DNA from: Coprothermobacterota bacterium
GTDB taxonomy: Bacteria; Caldisericota; JANLFM01
DNA: 5,525 bases
Assembly (NCBI GenBank): GCA_026389415.1
Contig: JAPLHX010000246.1
Span: 1 to 5,525, forward strand
Direction: 5' to 3'
In this document: positions 1 to 5,525 of the stretch, one piece after another
Numbering within the stretch: position 1 is the first letter of the stretch
Layout: every line of letters starts with the position of its first letter
Translations under genes and position numbers: made by a program
Notes under the pieces: model-generated
Told to the model about the DNA's origin: nothing
Databases searched by the model: none
What the model saw: only the letters and a program-made list of their open reading frames with translations

Positions 1-1195
1 TGACTCCGTGTGCCTCTGCCGCTTCCGCCAGGATCCGCGTGCCCAGGATGTTAGTCTTGACCGCCTCCGATGGGTAATGCTCCATGAAGGGCACGTGCTT
101 GTGCGCCGCCGCGTGAAAGATCACCGCCGGCCGGTACTGTCGTAGAACCTCCGCGATCCGCTCCCGCTCACGAACGTCCGCCACCACCGCGGCAATCGCT
201 ACATCAGGTACATTGGATCGCAGCTCCAGCTCGATCTCGAACAGGCTGTTTTCCCCGTGGCCCAACAGGATCAGCAGTTCGGGATGGAACTGGGCCACCT
301 CCCTCGCCAGGGCAGAGCCGATCGATCCTCCCGCCCCGGTGATCAGCACGCGTTGGCCGGAGAGGTACTCCGCCACCTGCTGCTGGTCCAGCACCACCTG
401 CCGCCGGCCGATCAAGTCTTCCAGATTGGGCAGCCGCAGTTGGGTCAGTTTCAGGTTCCGGGTCTCAAACATCTCCGGCAGCGAGGGTAGCGTCTGCACG
501 GGTACCTTGGCCTGGTAGGCGATCTGCAACAAACGATCCATAGTCTCGGCGTTGGCGGAGGGAATCGCGATCACCACCTGCTCGATCTTCTTCTCCCGTA
601 CCAGCCGCAGCAGGTCCTCGGCCTTACCCAGCACCGACAATCCTTCAAAGGAAAACCCCTTCTTGCGGGGATCGTCGTCTAAAAAACCCACCGGCAGAAT
701 CTGGCTTTGCGGATACGTGCGCACCACGTGCGCCAGGTGTTGACCGGCATCCCCTGCCCCCACGAACAAGGTGCGTTTGGCATTGCTGGAATGCGGTATT
801 CTCTGCTGTCTTCGTTCTTCAATGAACCGCAGAATGAGACGCCAACTGCTGACCAGCACTGGAATCAGCAAGCCGGCCAACAGCACGATACTGCGCGGTG
901 CACTCAAGTACAGCGGCCAAAGAAAGGCTACCGTGCCTAATAGTAGCGTAGATAGCAGGTCCGCTTTGAGGATCGCTTCCAGCTCTCGCAGACTGGCATG
1001 GTGGGGAGAGAAGCGGTACAGGCCAAACCACCAGAACGCCAGTAGGCAGATTACCGTGTTTGGTGCAGCCAGCATGCCGAAGATGACACCGTATCCGGGC
1101 AGCAATTGCCCCTGGAATCGAAACAGAACCGCCAGCAGGATTGCCACATTGATGGCCACTAGATCCATCAGCACCGCAAGTAACCGTTCCAGCAC
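1..1195 (-). CDS. Membrane-anchored FlaA1/CapD/WbpM-type nucleotide-sugar dehydratase/epimerase, 3' end cut by window
   Basis: About 398 residues are visible; the C-terminus lies beyond base 1. Roughly residues 1-135 carry four hydrophobic segments, starting LERLLAVLMDLVAINVAILL, the last before a basic RLILRFIEERRQQR stretch. A first Rossmann-like domain follows, with GAGDAG at 146-151 and a later GFLDDDPRKKG motif. The second, catalytic-type SDR domain has TGAGGSIG at 286-293 and HAAAHKHVP at 361-369. This order is that of the long FlaA1/CapD/WbpM family, inner-membrane enzymes that usually act as NAD(P)-dependent UDP-GlcNAc 4,6-dehydratases in capsule, O-antigen or glycan synthesis. Family members are usually about 600-650 residues, so the active-site Lys region should lie off the window and the substrate cannot be deduced. 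The start is GTG at 1195: AAGGAGG lies at 1206-1200 with a 4-base gap, and an in-frame TAA (1207-1205) excludes any earlier start. manC lies upstream on the same strand but 1.4 kb away, so they are probably not one tight operon now. Confidence 0.93.
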   Translation of the reverse strand, partial: MLERLLAVLMDLVAINVAILLAVLFRFQGQLLPGYGVIFGMLAAPNTVICLLAFWWFGLYRFSPHHASLRELEAILKADLLSTLLLGTVAFLWPLYLSAPRSIVLLAGLLIPVLVSSWRLILRFIEERRQQRIPHSSNAKRTLFVGAGDAGQHLAHVVRTYPQSQILPVGFLDDDPRKKGFSFEGLSVLGKAEDLLRLVREKKIEQVVIAIPSANAETMDRLLQIAYQAKVPVQTLPSLPEMFETRNLKLTQLRLPNLEDLIGRRQVVLDQQQVAEYLSGQRVLITGAGGSIGSALAREVAQFHPELLILLGHGENSLFEIELELRSNVPDVAIAAVVADVRERERIAEVLRQYRPAVIFHAAAHKHVPFMEHYPSEAVKTNILGTRILAEAAEAHGV

Positions 1196-1229
1196 AATCC
1201 CTCCTTACAGAGCCACCGAGATTCTTCCT

Positions 1230-1259
1230 ATCATAAGGAAAGACAAAGCCGACCGTCCA
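1230..1259 (-). promoter_or_regulatory. Weak candidate promoter for the FlaA1/CapD-like gene
   Basis: Reading the minus strand, TGGACG (1259-1254) and TATGAT (1235-1230) are 18 bases apart, resembling sigma70 -35 and -10 boxes, and lie about 35 bases upstream of the GTG start. TATGAT is a good -10 match; the -35 is mediocre. A match of this quality can occur by chance, so this is only a candidate. Confidence 0.25.
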
Positions 1260-1315
1260 CCGTTCGACTTTTTTGATTTCGGAGTTACAATAGCAAAGGA
1301 CTTAGCTGTTGGTAA

Positions 1316-2059
1316 TTCCCTTCCTGGTACGCAGGAACCAGAACCAATCTGGAGGGAACCTGTGCACCATTCGAGAGAACCACATTTTTTCGGAATTTCA
1401 ATGCCATACTAGATTCCCAAATAGTCAGGGGAGCTTTACAAAATGGACCTATACCCAAACCTACCGGTTTTGAAAATATAGAAACCATATCCGAAGGGAA
1501 ACTACCTGCTGTGTTTCCCGGGGTAGGCTCAGCACTTGTAAGGACTTTACTGGTAAAGGACGGGAAGGTTGCAGAGGGTATGTTTGTTGAGAGCGGTACG
1601 CTCGATGGTTCTAAACACGGATCCGCCTTTATGGCTACAGGAGTAACTGCCCCTAAAAATGAATTCCAAACGCCACTTGAAATCTTATTGAAAGCTGTTG
1701 GAAGTGTAGCCCTGGAACAGTCTTATACAGACAACGGGCTTCTAACACTAGCGGAGAATGGCCAAACGCTCAGGACTGTCATCAAGACTTTGGATGAAAC
1801 TTCCGATACCATAACAAAGGGATGGAAAGGCCGGGGTAAGACTGGGGATATCATGATAGTGCAAAGAAGTGACTAGATACTGGGCATGGAACGGGTGCAA
1901 AACCCGGATACCGGGGAGGCGTATGAGGTCCCCAATGGTTATTATGAACAATATAATTTGAATCGGAATAGTTTCACAACGGGCAACCTGCAACAAAATC
2001 CGGATGATGCTTTTGAGCTTTGGGCTACTCCTCCTCTAAATGGGAATAGAATATATTGA
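1316..2059 (+). pseudogene. Truncated, nonsense-interrupted gene of unknown function
   Basis: One plus-strand frame runs from just after a TAA (1313-1315) to a TGA (2057-2059), broken only by TAG at 1874-1876. Before the TAG it encodes about 186 residues (FPSWYAGTRTNLEGTCAPFE at the start; FFRNFNAILDSQIVRGALQN; later KHGSAFMATGVTAPKNEF; ending GDIMIVQRSD). After the TAG, in the same frame, come ILGMERVQNPDTGEAYEVPN and GYYEQYNLNRNSF, ending NGNRIY. The join reads smoothly, and tails of the NPxTGExYEVPNGYYxxY kind recur, from memory, in uncharacterised bacterial proteins, so I infer one C-terminal domain broken by a nonsense mutation. No ATG lies in frame before 1580, and the GTG at 1511 is internal to coherent protein and lacks a good ribosome site, so the 5' end appears lost. 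The piece after the stop could start at ATG 1886 (57 residues) but has no convincing ribosome site. It lies opposite in strand to both polysaccharide genes. The family is not recognised. Confidence 0.65.
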
Positions 2060-2638
2060 TGATGAAAACTGTCCGATAATCATCTTCTATCAGCAAGACT
2101 GAACCATATGAAGATAACATGGCCACAGACGTTCTGACGACGTCCCATGGGAAGCAGCTAGACAAAATGCCTTCCACGAAACACGACGAACCTACTCTCA
2201 GCATTCTTCGACGGCCTCGATGTTTTTTGATAGTTCTTGGTAGTTTTCTGTTAATTTCCGCTTCGCGTTTCTCGTTTGTATGTCGCGATCGTCCAGCGTA
2301 GGGATAATCGGTGTTCTAAATGCTTACAGTCTCCTGAAGATCTTCGGCAGAACGGACAGTGTTGGGGATCAGATGGGTCTCCGGGTGCTGTATTTAGCTG
2401 ATTTCGCCCTCAGGATCAGCGCCGGCGGCGTTAAAACAGCGGAGGCTTGCGCACGTATCCGCGGAAAAGCGGTCCCCAGCACGCCACGCATTCGTGCCCG
2501 GCGGAAAGATTGTTGAGGACGACATGCTCTTTCTCCGCCTATGTCTATACTTTACAGAGGTATGGGAGCTACCGTACCCGACCTTACCCCTGATGAGAAC
2601 CACGGATCTATTTTAGATCAATGGTTTGCACATACCAA
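2060..2638. other. About 580 bases with no supportable gene
   Basis: This gap lies between the end of the broken gene and the stop codon of manC. Short open frames exist on both strands (2119-2301 and 2280-2516 on plus; 2394-2603 on minus). None has a ribosome site, a recognisable motif or residue composition like a real protein, and the last two overlap on opposite strands, as expected of chance frames. Base composition is uneven: 2060-2300 is AT-rich and about 2400-2515 is clearly GC-rich. I find no tRNA, no terminal inverted repeats and no transposase remnant. It may be decayed coding DNA from the same event that broke the neighbouring gene, but the sequence does not show this. Confidence 0.5.
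2605..2619 (-). terminator. Small hairpin just downstream of manC, weak terminator candidate
   Basis: GATCTA (2605-2610) and TAGATC (2614-2619) form a perfect 6-base stem with a 3-base loop, about 20 bases beyond the manC stop on the minus strand. The stem is AT-rich and has no following T-run, so it is a poor intrinsic terminator. It may be a chance palindrome. Confidence 0.2.
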
Positions 2639-4069
2639 CTATCGTCCGTAGTCGTCGGTGAAGCGGACGATGTCGTCCTCGCCTAGGTACTCCCCGTTCT
2701 GCACCTCGATCAGGCGCACGGGGATCTTGCCCACGTTCTCCAGCCGGTGGTGGGCGTTGGCAGGGATGAAAATGCTTTGGTTGGCTTGGACGATGTCCTC
2801 TTTCCCGTCGATTGTGACTTTGGCTGTGCCTTGCAGCAGGATCCAGTGCTCGCTGCGGTGGCGGTGCAACTGCTCGGACAGTCGCTTGCCGGGGGTGACT
2901 TCGATGTGTTTCACCTGGTAGGTACTACCCTTCTCCAGTTCCAGGAAGGATCCCCAGGGGCGGTGGGAATAGCGGTGGGAGACGCTTTCCTGCGCACCGG
3001 TTTCCTTCAGCCGAGCGACGACTTTGCTCACGTCCTGCGCCCTTTCCTTGGAACAGACCAGGGTGGCGTCGGGAGTATCGATCACCATCAAGTCTTCCAG
3101 ACCGATCGCCGCAATCAAGCGGGAGTCGGAATACAACAGGCTGTTTTGGCAACCCTCTTGCAGGATATGACCCACGGCCACGTTGCCCTGGGCATCTTTG
3201 GGGTGAAATTCGGCCAGAGCCGGCAGGCTGCCCACGTCCTTCCAGGGCATAGACAGGGGGATCAGGGCGACGCGGTCGCTTCTCTCCATGATGCCGTAGT
3301 CCAGGCTGATGGCGGGGGCACGGCAAAACTCCTGTTGGGCGAAACGCTCATAATCCTCGGAGGAATAGGTGGCCAGTTTACCCAGGGCTTGGTGCAGTTC
3401 GGGCAGGTAGCGCTCAACCTCTTCCAATAGAACGCGGGCGGAAAAAACGAACATGCCGCTGTTCCAGAGATGGCGGGGATCCTGAATCAACTCCTTGGCT
3501 TTCTCCAAGTCGGGTTTTTCGATGAAGCGGGCGGCGCGGAACACGCCGGGATGCTGCGACAGAGGCTCGCCCTGCTGCAGATAGCCGAAACCGGTTTCCG
3601 GGCGGTCCGGTTGCAGGCCGAAGGTTACCAGGTACCCGTCGTGGGCCGCTTCCGTTGCTTTCTCCAGTGCGTCCAGCAGCGGTTGGTCGTCGGTGATGTA
3701 GTGGTCGGAGGGGAAGACGCCCAGGATCGCCTCCGGATCCTTCCCCATGATGATCCATGCGGCCAGGGCGATGGCAGGTGCGGTATTTCGAGCCGCGGGT
3801 TCCAGGATGTATTGCACGTTCTTGCAAGGAGGAAATTCGGTGAGCAGATGGTTGCGGATTTCTTCGAACAGGCGCTCGCCGGTAACGATGAAGATGTGGT
3901 CTTCCGGGATTCGCTTGGTCAAACGGGTGATGGTCTGGCGAATCAGGCTGTCGGTGCCAAACAGGTGCAGGATCTGCTTGGGAGATAACTCGCGGGAAAG
4001 GGGCCACAGGCGGGTGCCTGCCCCTCCGCTAAGGATGACGCCATAGACATGATCCAGCCTTTGCGACAT
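2639..4069 (-). CDS. manC: Mannose-1-phosphate guanylyltransferase with C-terminal mannose-6-phosphate isomerase-type cupin domain
   Basis: A complete 476-residue cytosolic enzyme, the usual length for type II ManC/AlgA/CpsB proteins. It forms GDP-mannose from mannose-1-phosphate and GTP; bifunctional members also interconvert fructose-6-phosphate and mannose-6-phosphate. The nucleotidyltransferase domain begins with GGAGTRLWPLSRELSPKQ (15-32), then EPAARNTAPAIALAA (90-104), FPSDHY (119-124), FIEKPD (182-187), LWNSGMFVF (201-209), DYGIMERS (257-264) and WKDVGS (276-281). The C-terminal cupin starts at HRPWGSF (369-375) and has the metal-site segment QLHRHRSEHW (400-409), GTAKVTIDG (414-422) and IEVQNGEYLGEDDIVR (454-469). 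Both domains look intact. The family often has Lys where DYGIMERS has Arg, a mild variant. The ATG at 4069 has GGAGGAG upstream (4083-4077) with a 7-base gap. GDP-mannose feeds capsule, exopolysaccharide or O-antigen assembly, matching the downstream FlaA1/CapD-like gene. Isomerase activity is inferred from the domain only. Confidence 0.97.
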   Translation of the reverse strand: MSQRLDHVYGVILSGGAGTRLWPLSRELSPKQILHLFGTDSLIRQTITRLTKRIPEDHIFIVTGERLFEEIRNHLLTEFPPCKNVQYILEPAARNTAPAIALAAWIIMGKDPEAILGVFPSDHYITDDQPLLDALEKATEAAHDGYLVTFGLQPDRPETGFGYLQQGEPLSQHPGVFRAARFIEKPDLEKAKELIQDPRHLWNSGMFVFSARVLLEEVERYLPELHQALGKLATYSSEDYERFAQQEFCRAPAISLDYGIMERSDRVALIPLSMPWKDVGSLPALAEFHPKDAQGNVAVGHILQEGCQNSLLYSDSRLIAAIGLEDLMVIDTPDATLVCSKERAQDVSKVVARLKETGAQESVSHRYSHRPWGSFLELEKGSTYQVKHIEVTPGKRLSEQLHRHRSEHWILLQGTAKVTIDGKEDIVQANQSIFIPANAHHRLENVGKIPVRLIEVQNGEYLGEDDIVRFTDDYGR

Positions 4070-4143
4070 GATGGTTCTCCTCCCGTTTGCGTCTTTCTGG
4101 GTCCTATCTTAGAAGTTTGGAAGCAATCTGCATAGGTTTGGGG

Positions 4144-4171
4144 TGACAGTCAATCCGCGAATTGCTGTCAA
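4144..4171. promoter_or_regulatory. Inverted repeat overlapping a consensus -35 upstream of manC, candidate operator
   Basis: TGACAGTCAAT (4144-4154) pairs with ATTGCTGTCA (4161-4170) across a 6-base centre; ten bases match, with one unpaired T in the left arm. On the minus strand the right arm overlaps a perfect TTGACA (4171-4166). The hexamer 17 bases further on, TGTCAC, matches the -10 consensus at only 3 of 6 positions and lies within the left arm. A dyad covering the promoter elements of manC would suit a dimeric regulator, perhaps acting on both divergent genes, but no regulator is encoded nearby in the window. The start of manC is about 75-100 bases downstream. Confidence 0.4.
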
Positions 4172-4212
4172 GAAGGCGACTGAATCCTGCGGAAACTGTT
4201 TTTTATTTATTC

Positions 4213-4252
4213 TATACATTATTTGCCTTTTTTCTTAAGATATCACTATCTT
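4213..4252 (+). promoter_or_regulatory. Possible -10 box and perfect hairpin/operator upstream of the AT-hook gene
   Basis: TATACA at 4213-4218 is a plausible -10 hexamer in an AT-rich tract, but no good -35 lies 16-18 bases before it. Downstream, AAGATA (4237-4242) and TATCTT (4247-4252) form a perfect 6-base inverted repeat around TCAC. It lies 36 bases before the chosen ATG at 4289 and so would fall in the 5' leader if the -10 is real. It could be an operator or an RNA stem; the absence of GC pairs beyond one makes a stable terminator unlikely. Confidence 0.3.
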
Positions 4253-4288
4253 GTTTGTGCAAGAGAATTTAATTGGAAGGAAAATCAA

Positions 4289-4774
4289 ATGGAAGAGCCA
4301 GTCTTTAGTGATACACCAGCCCTGGAACCACAGCAGCTTGCTCCCGACACGCCAACGGCAGAACAAAAACCGCCGGCAAAGCGAGGACGGCCAAAGGGAA
4401 GCGGCAAGGCAGCTAAGGCGCACGCAGTACGCAAACCTCGTGCAACGAAGGAAATGGTAGAGAAAACAACAGTTCGGCACCGAGGGCGCAAGAAATCCAC
4501 TACAAACCAACCAAAATCATTTTCTCGCGAGGATCGCACTCAACGAAAAATGGAGCGCGCAATTGTGAAAGATTTGGCACCCGTAGGGGCCATGGAGAAG
4601 GCGTTGGCGGAAATGATCGCAGCGTCGATGTCGCGCTTGCAGAAAATCAAACACGCAGAATATGATGCTGCCCAGATGCAGATCATGGCCGTATACGAAG
4701 CGCAGATTGAAAGCAGTTTTTATCGAGCAATGGAAGAACTCAGCAAACTGCAAGGGGTGAGAAAACAAAGATAG
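4289..4774 (+). CDS. Small basic AT-hook-like protein of unknown function
   Basis: 161 residues. The N-terminal 30 are acidic and proline-rich. Residues about 31-70 are Lys/Arg-rich, with KRGRPKGSGK at 31-40 (classic GRP AT-hook core) and RHRGRKK at 63-69, suggesting binding in the minor groove of AT-rich DNA. Residues about 80-161 look helical and amphipathic (LAPVGAMEKALAEMIAASMS near 96-115, then ESSFYRAMEELSKLQ at 141-155). From memory, this tail resembles a group of small uncharacterised bacterial proteins with LxPVGxxExxLxxxIA and a final YRAxxELxxLQ segment, many of which carry an ALKHGL motif; that motif is absent here, so this may be a short variant. The start is ATG 4289 because AAGGA (4277-4281) sits 7 bases upstream; a TTG at 4223 in the same frame would add 22 residues but has no such site. 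The stop codon abuts the first heptamer repeat, and the last codons belong to a sequence copied at 4910. DNA binding is inferred. Confidence 0.8.
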   Translation: MEEPVFSDTPALEPQQLAPDTPTAEQKPPAKRGRPKGSGKAAKAHAVRKPRATKEMVEKTTVRHRGRKKSTTNQPKSFSREDRTQRKMERAIVKDLAPVGAMEKALAEMIAASMSRLQKIKHAEYDAAQMQIMAVYEAQIESSFYRAMEELSKLQGVRKQR

Positions 4775-4967
4775 TTGCGAGTTGCGAATTACGAGTGACG
4801 AGTTTCGAGTGACGAGTTTAAAGCAAAGGAAAAGGTAGAAGAGGAAGTTACGAGGCAAGATAGTGTCGAGTTGCGAGTGACGAGTGTCGAATTACGGGTA
4901 AAAGCCAAAGAAAACAAGAATAGTTGCGAGTGACGAGTTGCAAGACAAGACAGTGTCGAGTTGCGAG
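4761..4967. repeat. Longer direct repeats superimposed on the heptamer arrays
   Basis: Two copied segments are longer than a single unit. Bases 4761-4781 recur at 4910-4930 with 19 of 21 identical (a swap of AG/GA), 149 bases apart; the first copy includes the last codons and TAG of the AT-hook gene. Bases 4856-4877 recur at 4946-4967 with 21 of 22 identical, 90 bases apart. This indicates that whole modules, not only single heptamers, were duplicated. Confidence 0.8.
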
Positions 4968-4974
4968 TTTCGAG
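4775..4974. repeat. Three heptanucleotide repeat arrays with A-rich spacers
   Basis: The unit is 7 bases, T-K-D-C-G-A-R (TTGCGAG, TGACGAG, TTTCGAG, TTACGAG, TGTCGAG). Array 1 (4775-4823) has six good units in perfect 7-base register plus one degenerate. Array 2 (4848-4898) has TTACGAG, a 9-base interruption, then TGTCGAG, TTGCGAG, TGACGAG, TGTCGAA, TTACGGG. Array 3 (4924-4974) has TTGCGAG, TGACGAG, TTGCAAG, a 9-base interruption, then TGTCGAG, TTGCGAG, TTTCGAG. Each array is 49-51 bases, followed by an A-rich stretch resembling AAAGCAAAG, giving a module period of 73-76 bases. The CGA core is nearly invariant while bases 2 and 3 vary. Similar heptamer arrays occur in other bacterial genomes and yield spurious peptides such as LVTRNSSLVIRNS. 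Their origin and role are unknown to me; slippage or copying explains the register. Confidence 0.92.
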
Positions 4975-5168
4975 TTGAAATCAAAAGCAAAATGGGTGGG
5001 GTCGTGCTGAGGGCACCACTCTATATCAGCAGCTTACTCAAAGACGTGCAGCGCTTCTTGTTGCAACACCGTGAAGACCTCTCGGAACGGCTGTCTGTTC
5101 AGAGGAAGAATGGTGGCCGTTAGGCGTAGTCCACTCGGAAAGGCAATAAATACCTTTGGGAGGTTAGT
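4975..5168. other. Spacer with ambiguous short open frames on both strands
   Basis: After the repeats, a plus-strand frame from ATG 4992 to TAG 5121-5123 encodes 43 residues (MGGVVLRAPLYISS, then LLKDVQRFLLQHREDLSERL) without a clear ribosome site. On the minus strand a stop-free frame runs from 5192 to a TAA at 5036-5034 and reads like a protein tail (AFPSGLRLTATILPL, REVFTVLQQEALHVFE), but it has no usable start and meets a TAG at 5195-5193. The two overlap, so at most one can be a real remnant. I cannot assign either. The stretch also holds the ribosome site of the next gene, GGGAGG at 5158-5163. Confidence 0.35.
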
Positions 5169-5525
5169 ATGCCGAAAATTAGTGAGGAAATTCTATTGGA
5201 TTGCACGAAAGAAACAGCCTTTAGTGAAATTGTGACTGTGGATTTTATGAAAAGTATTGATCCTAATTTTGGCTTAAATACGGAGATTATTTTCCAAAAT
5301 GAACGATTGCTTCGTTCTCTATCGAAGGTAGAAAGAATCGGTGATGTTGAGATTGAAAAAATCATTATCCCAGAGAGTTTTACAATAGTAACTCAGAGAA
5401 GACCACCACTGGCCCCTTTTATATATCAGCTGTCTATTCAAATACTCTCTGAGCATAAGGACGGCTCATTATTGAAATGGCTAAATGAGTTTGAACTTGA
5501 TGAAGATAATAAACCTAAAGAAGAA
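5169..5525 (+). CDS. Probable SRPBCC/START-fold protein, 3' end cut by window
   Basis: 119 residues are visible from ATG 5169, which has GGGAGG (5158-5163) 5 bases upstream; the gene runs off the window. The start is PKISEEILLDCTKETAFSEI, followed by a VDFMKSIDPNFG segment, a strand-rich middle (TEIIFQNERLLRSLSKVERI), EKIIIPESFTIVTQRRPPLA and LLKWLNEFELDEDNKPKEE. An N-terminal strand and helix followed by repeated amphipathic strands, with a late LLKWxNEFEL strand, resembles the helix-grip SRPBCC superfamily, which binds hydrophobic ligands, but no diagnostic residue fixes a ligand or reaction. Members are typically about 150 residues, so the C-terminal helix is probably missing. No signal peptide or membrane segment is seen, so it is probably cytosolic. 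Codons are noticeably AT-richer than those of the left-hand genes (ATT, GAA, AAA, TTT frequent), hinting at separate ancestry. Coding status is secure; the family is moderate to low confidence. Confidence 0.8.
   Translation, partial: MPKISEEILLDCTKETAFSEIVTVDFMKSIDPNFGLNTEIIFQNERLLRSLSKVERIGDVEIEKIIIPESFTIVTQRRPPLAPFIYQLSIQILSEHKDGSLLKWLNEFELDEDNKPKEE

Noticed and set aside
771..1412. Plus-strand open frame of 213 codons
   Set aside because: Most of it is the mirror of the FlaA1/CapD-like gene, whose minus-strand frame has clear family motifs. The residue make-up is arginine/serine-rich, as in a shadow.
1511..1876. Intact 121-residue gene starting at GTG 1511
   Set aside because: The same frame is open and protein-like for 65 codons upstream, and no ribosome site is suitably placed before this GTG. 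It is better read as part of a truncated gene.
2060..2638. Insertion sequence remnant
   Set aside because: No terminal inverted repeats, target duplication or transposase-like peptide could be found.
2747..3430. Plus-strand open frame of 227 codons, with others at 3470-3988 (+) and 3414-4007 (-)
   Set aside because: They lie entirely within manC, whose frame carries all the family motifs; these are shadows in GC-rich coding DNA.
4517..4858. Minus-strand open frame of 113 codons
   Set aside because: It runs through the heptamer repeats (LVTRNSSLVIRNSQL is a typical repeat translation) and then the mirror of the AT-hook gene.
4775..4974. CRISPR array
   Set aside because: The units are 7 bases and mostly contiguous; there are no 25-40 base repeats with unique spacers, and no cas genes.
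4938..4991. Start of a plus-strand gene at 4938
   Set aside because: The first 18 codons are translated heptamer repeat, starting at a TTG with no ribosome site.
5120..5365. Minus-strand open frame of 81 codons
   Set aside because: It overlaps the SRPBCC-like gene, which has a strong ribosome site and coherent protein, and shows only low-complexity hydrophobic and serine-rich sequence.

Overview
The window looks like bacterial chromosome of moderate to high GC carrying a surface-polysaccharide locus on its left and a lower-GC, repeat-bearing accessory stretch on its right. Taxonomy cannot be fixed from the sequence. The gene types (long FlaA1/CapD-like membrane dehydratase, fused ManC, AT-hook small protein followed by heptamer repeats) would suit an environmental lineage such as Chloroflexota, Acidobacteriota or Planctomycetota, but that is a guess.

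Left half, minus strand: a manC gene (4069 down to 2639) makes GDP-mannose. Further along the same strand is the first two thirds of a membrane-anchored FlaA1/CapD-type nucleotide-sugar dehydratase/epimerase (1195 down past the window edge). Together they suggest capsule, exopolysaccharide or O-antigen synthesis. About 1.4 kb separates them. That gap holds an opposite-strand broken gene (1316-2059, no start codon, one internal TAG) and about 580 bases in which I see no gene, so the locus looks interrupted or rearranged.

Middle: between manC and a divergent plus-strand gene lie two clear inverted repeats (4144-4170 and 4237-4252), candidates for operators or a leader hairpin.

Right half, plus strand: a 161-residue basic protein with two AT-hook-like motifs (4289-4774) ends directly inside a complex heptanucleotide repeat region (4775-4974). 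This has three arrays of about 50 bases built on the pattern T-K-D-C-G-A-R, separated by A-rich spacers, with longer direct repeats on top. One long repeat includes the stop codon of the AT-hook gene. After an unassigned 194-base stretch comes the start of an AT-richer gene (5169 to the window end), probably an SRPBCC-fold protein.

I see no RNA gene, complete insertion sequence or CRISPR array. The most notable features are the nested heptamer region joined to the 3' end of the AT-hook gene, and the pseudogene inside the polysaccharide locus. Nothing amounts to a clear new multi-gene system.
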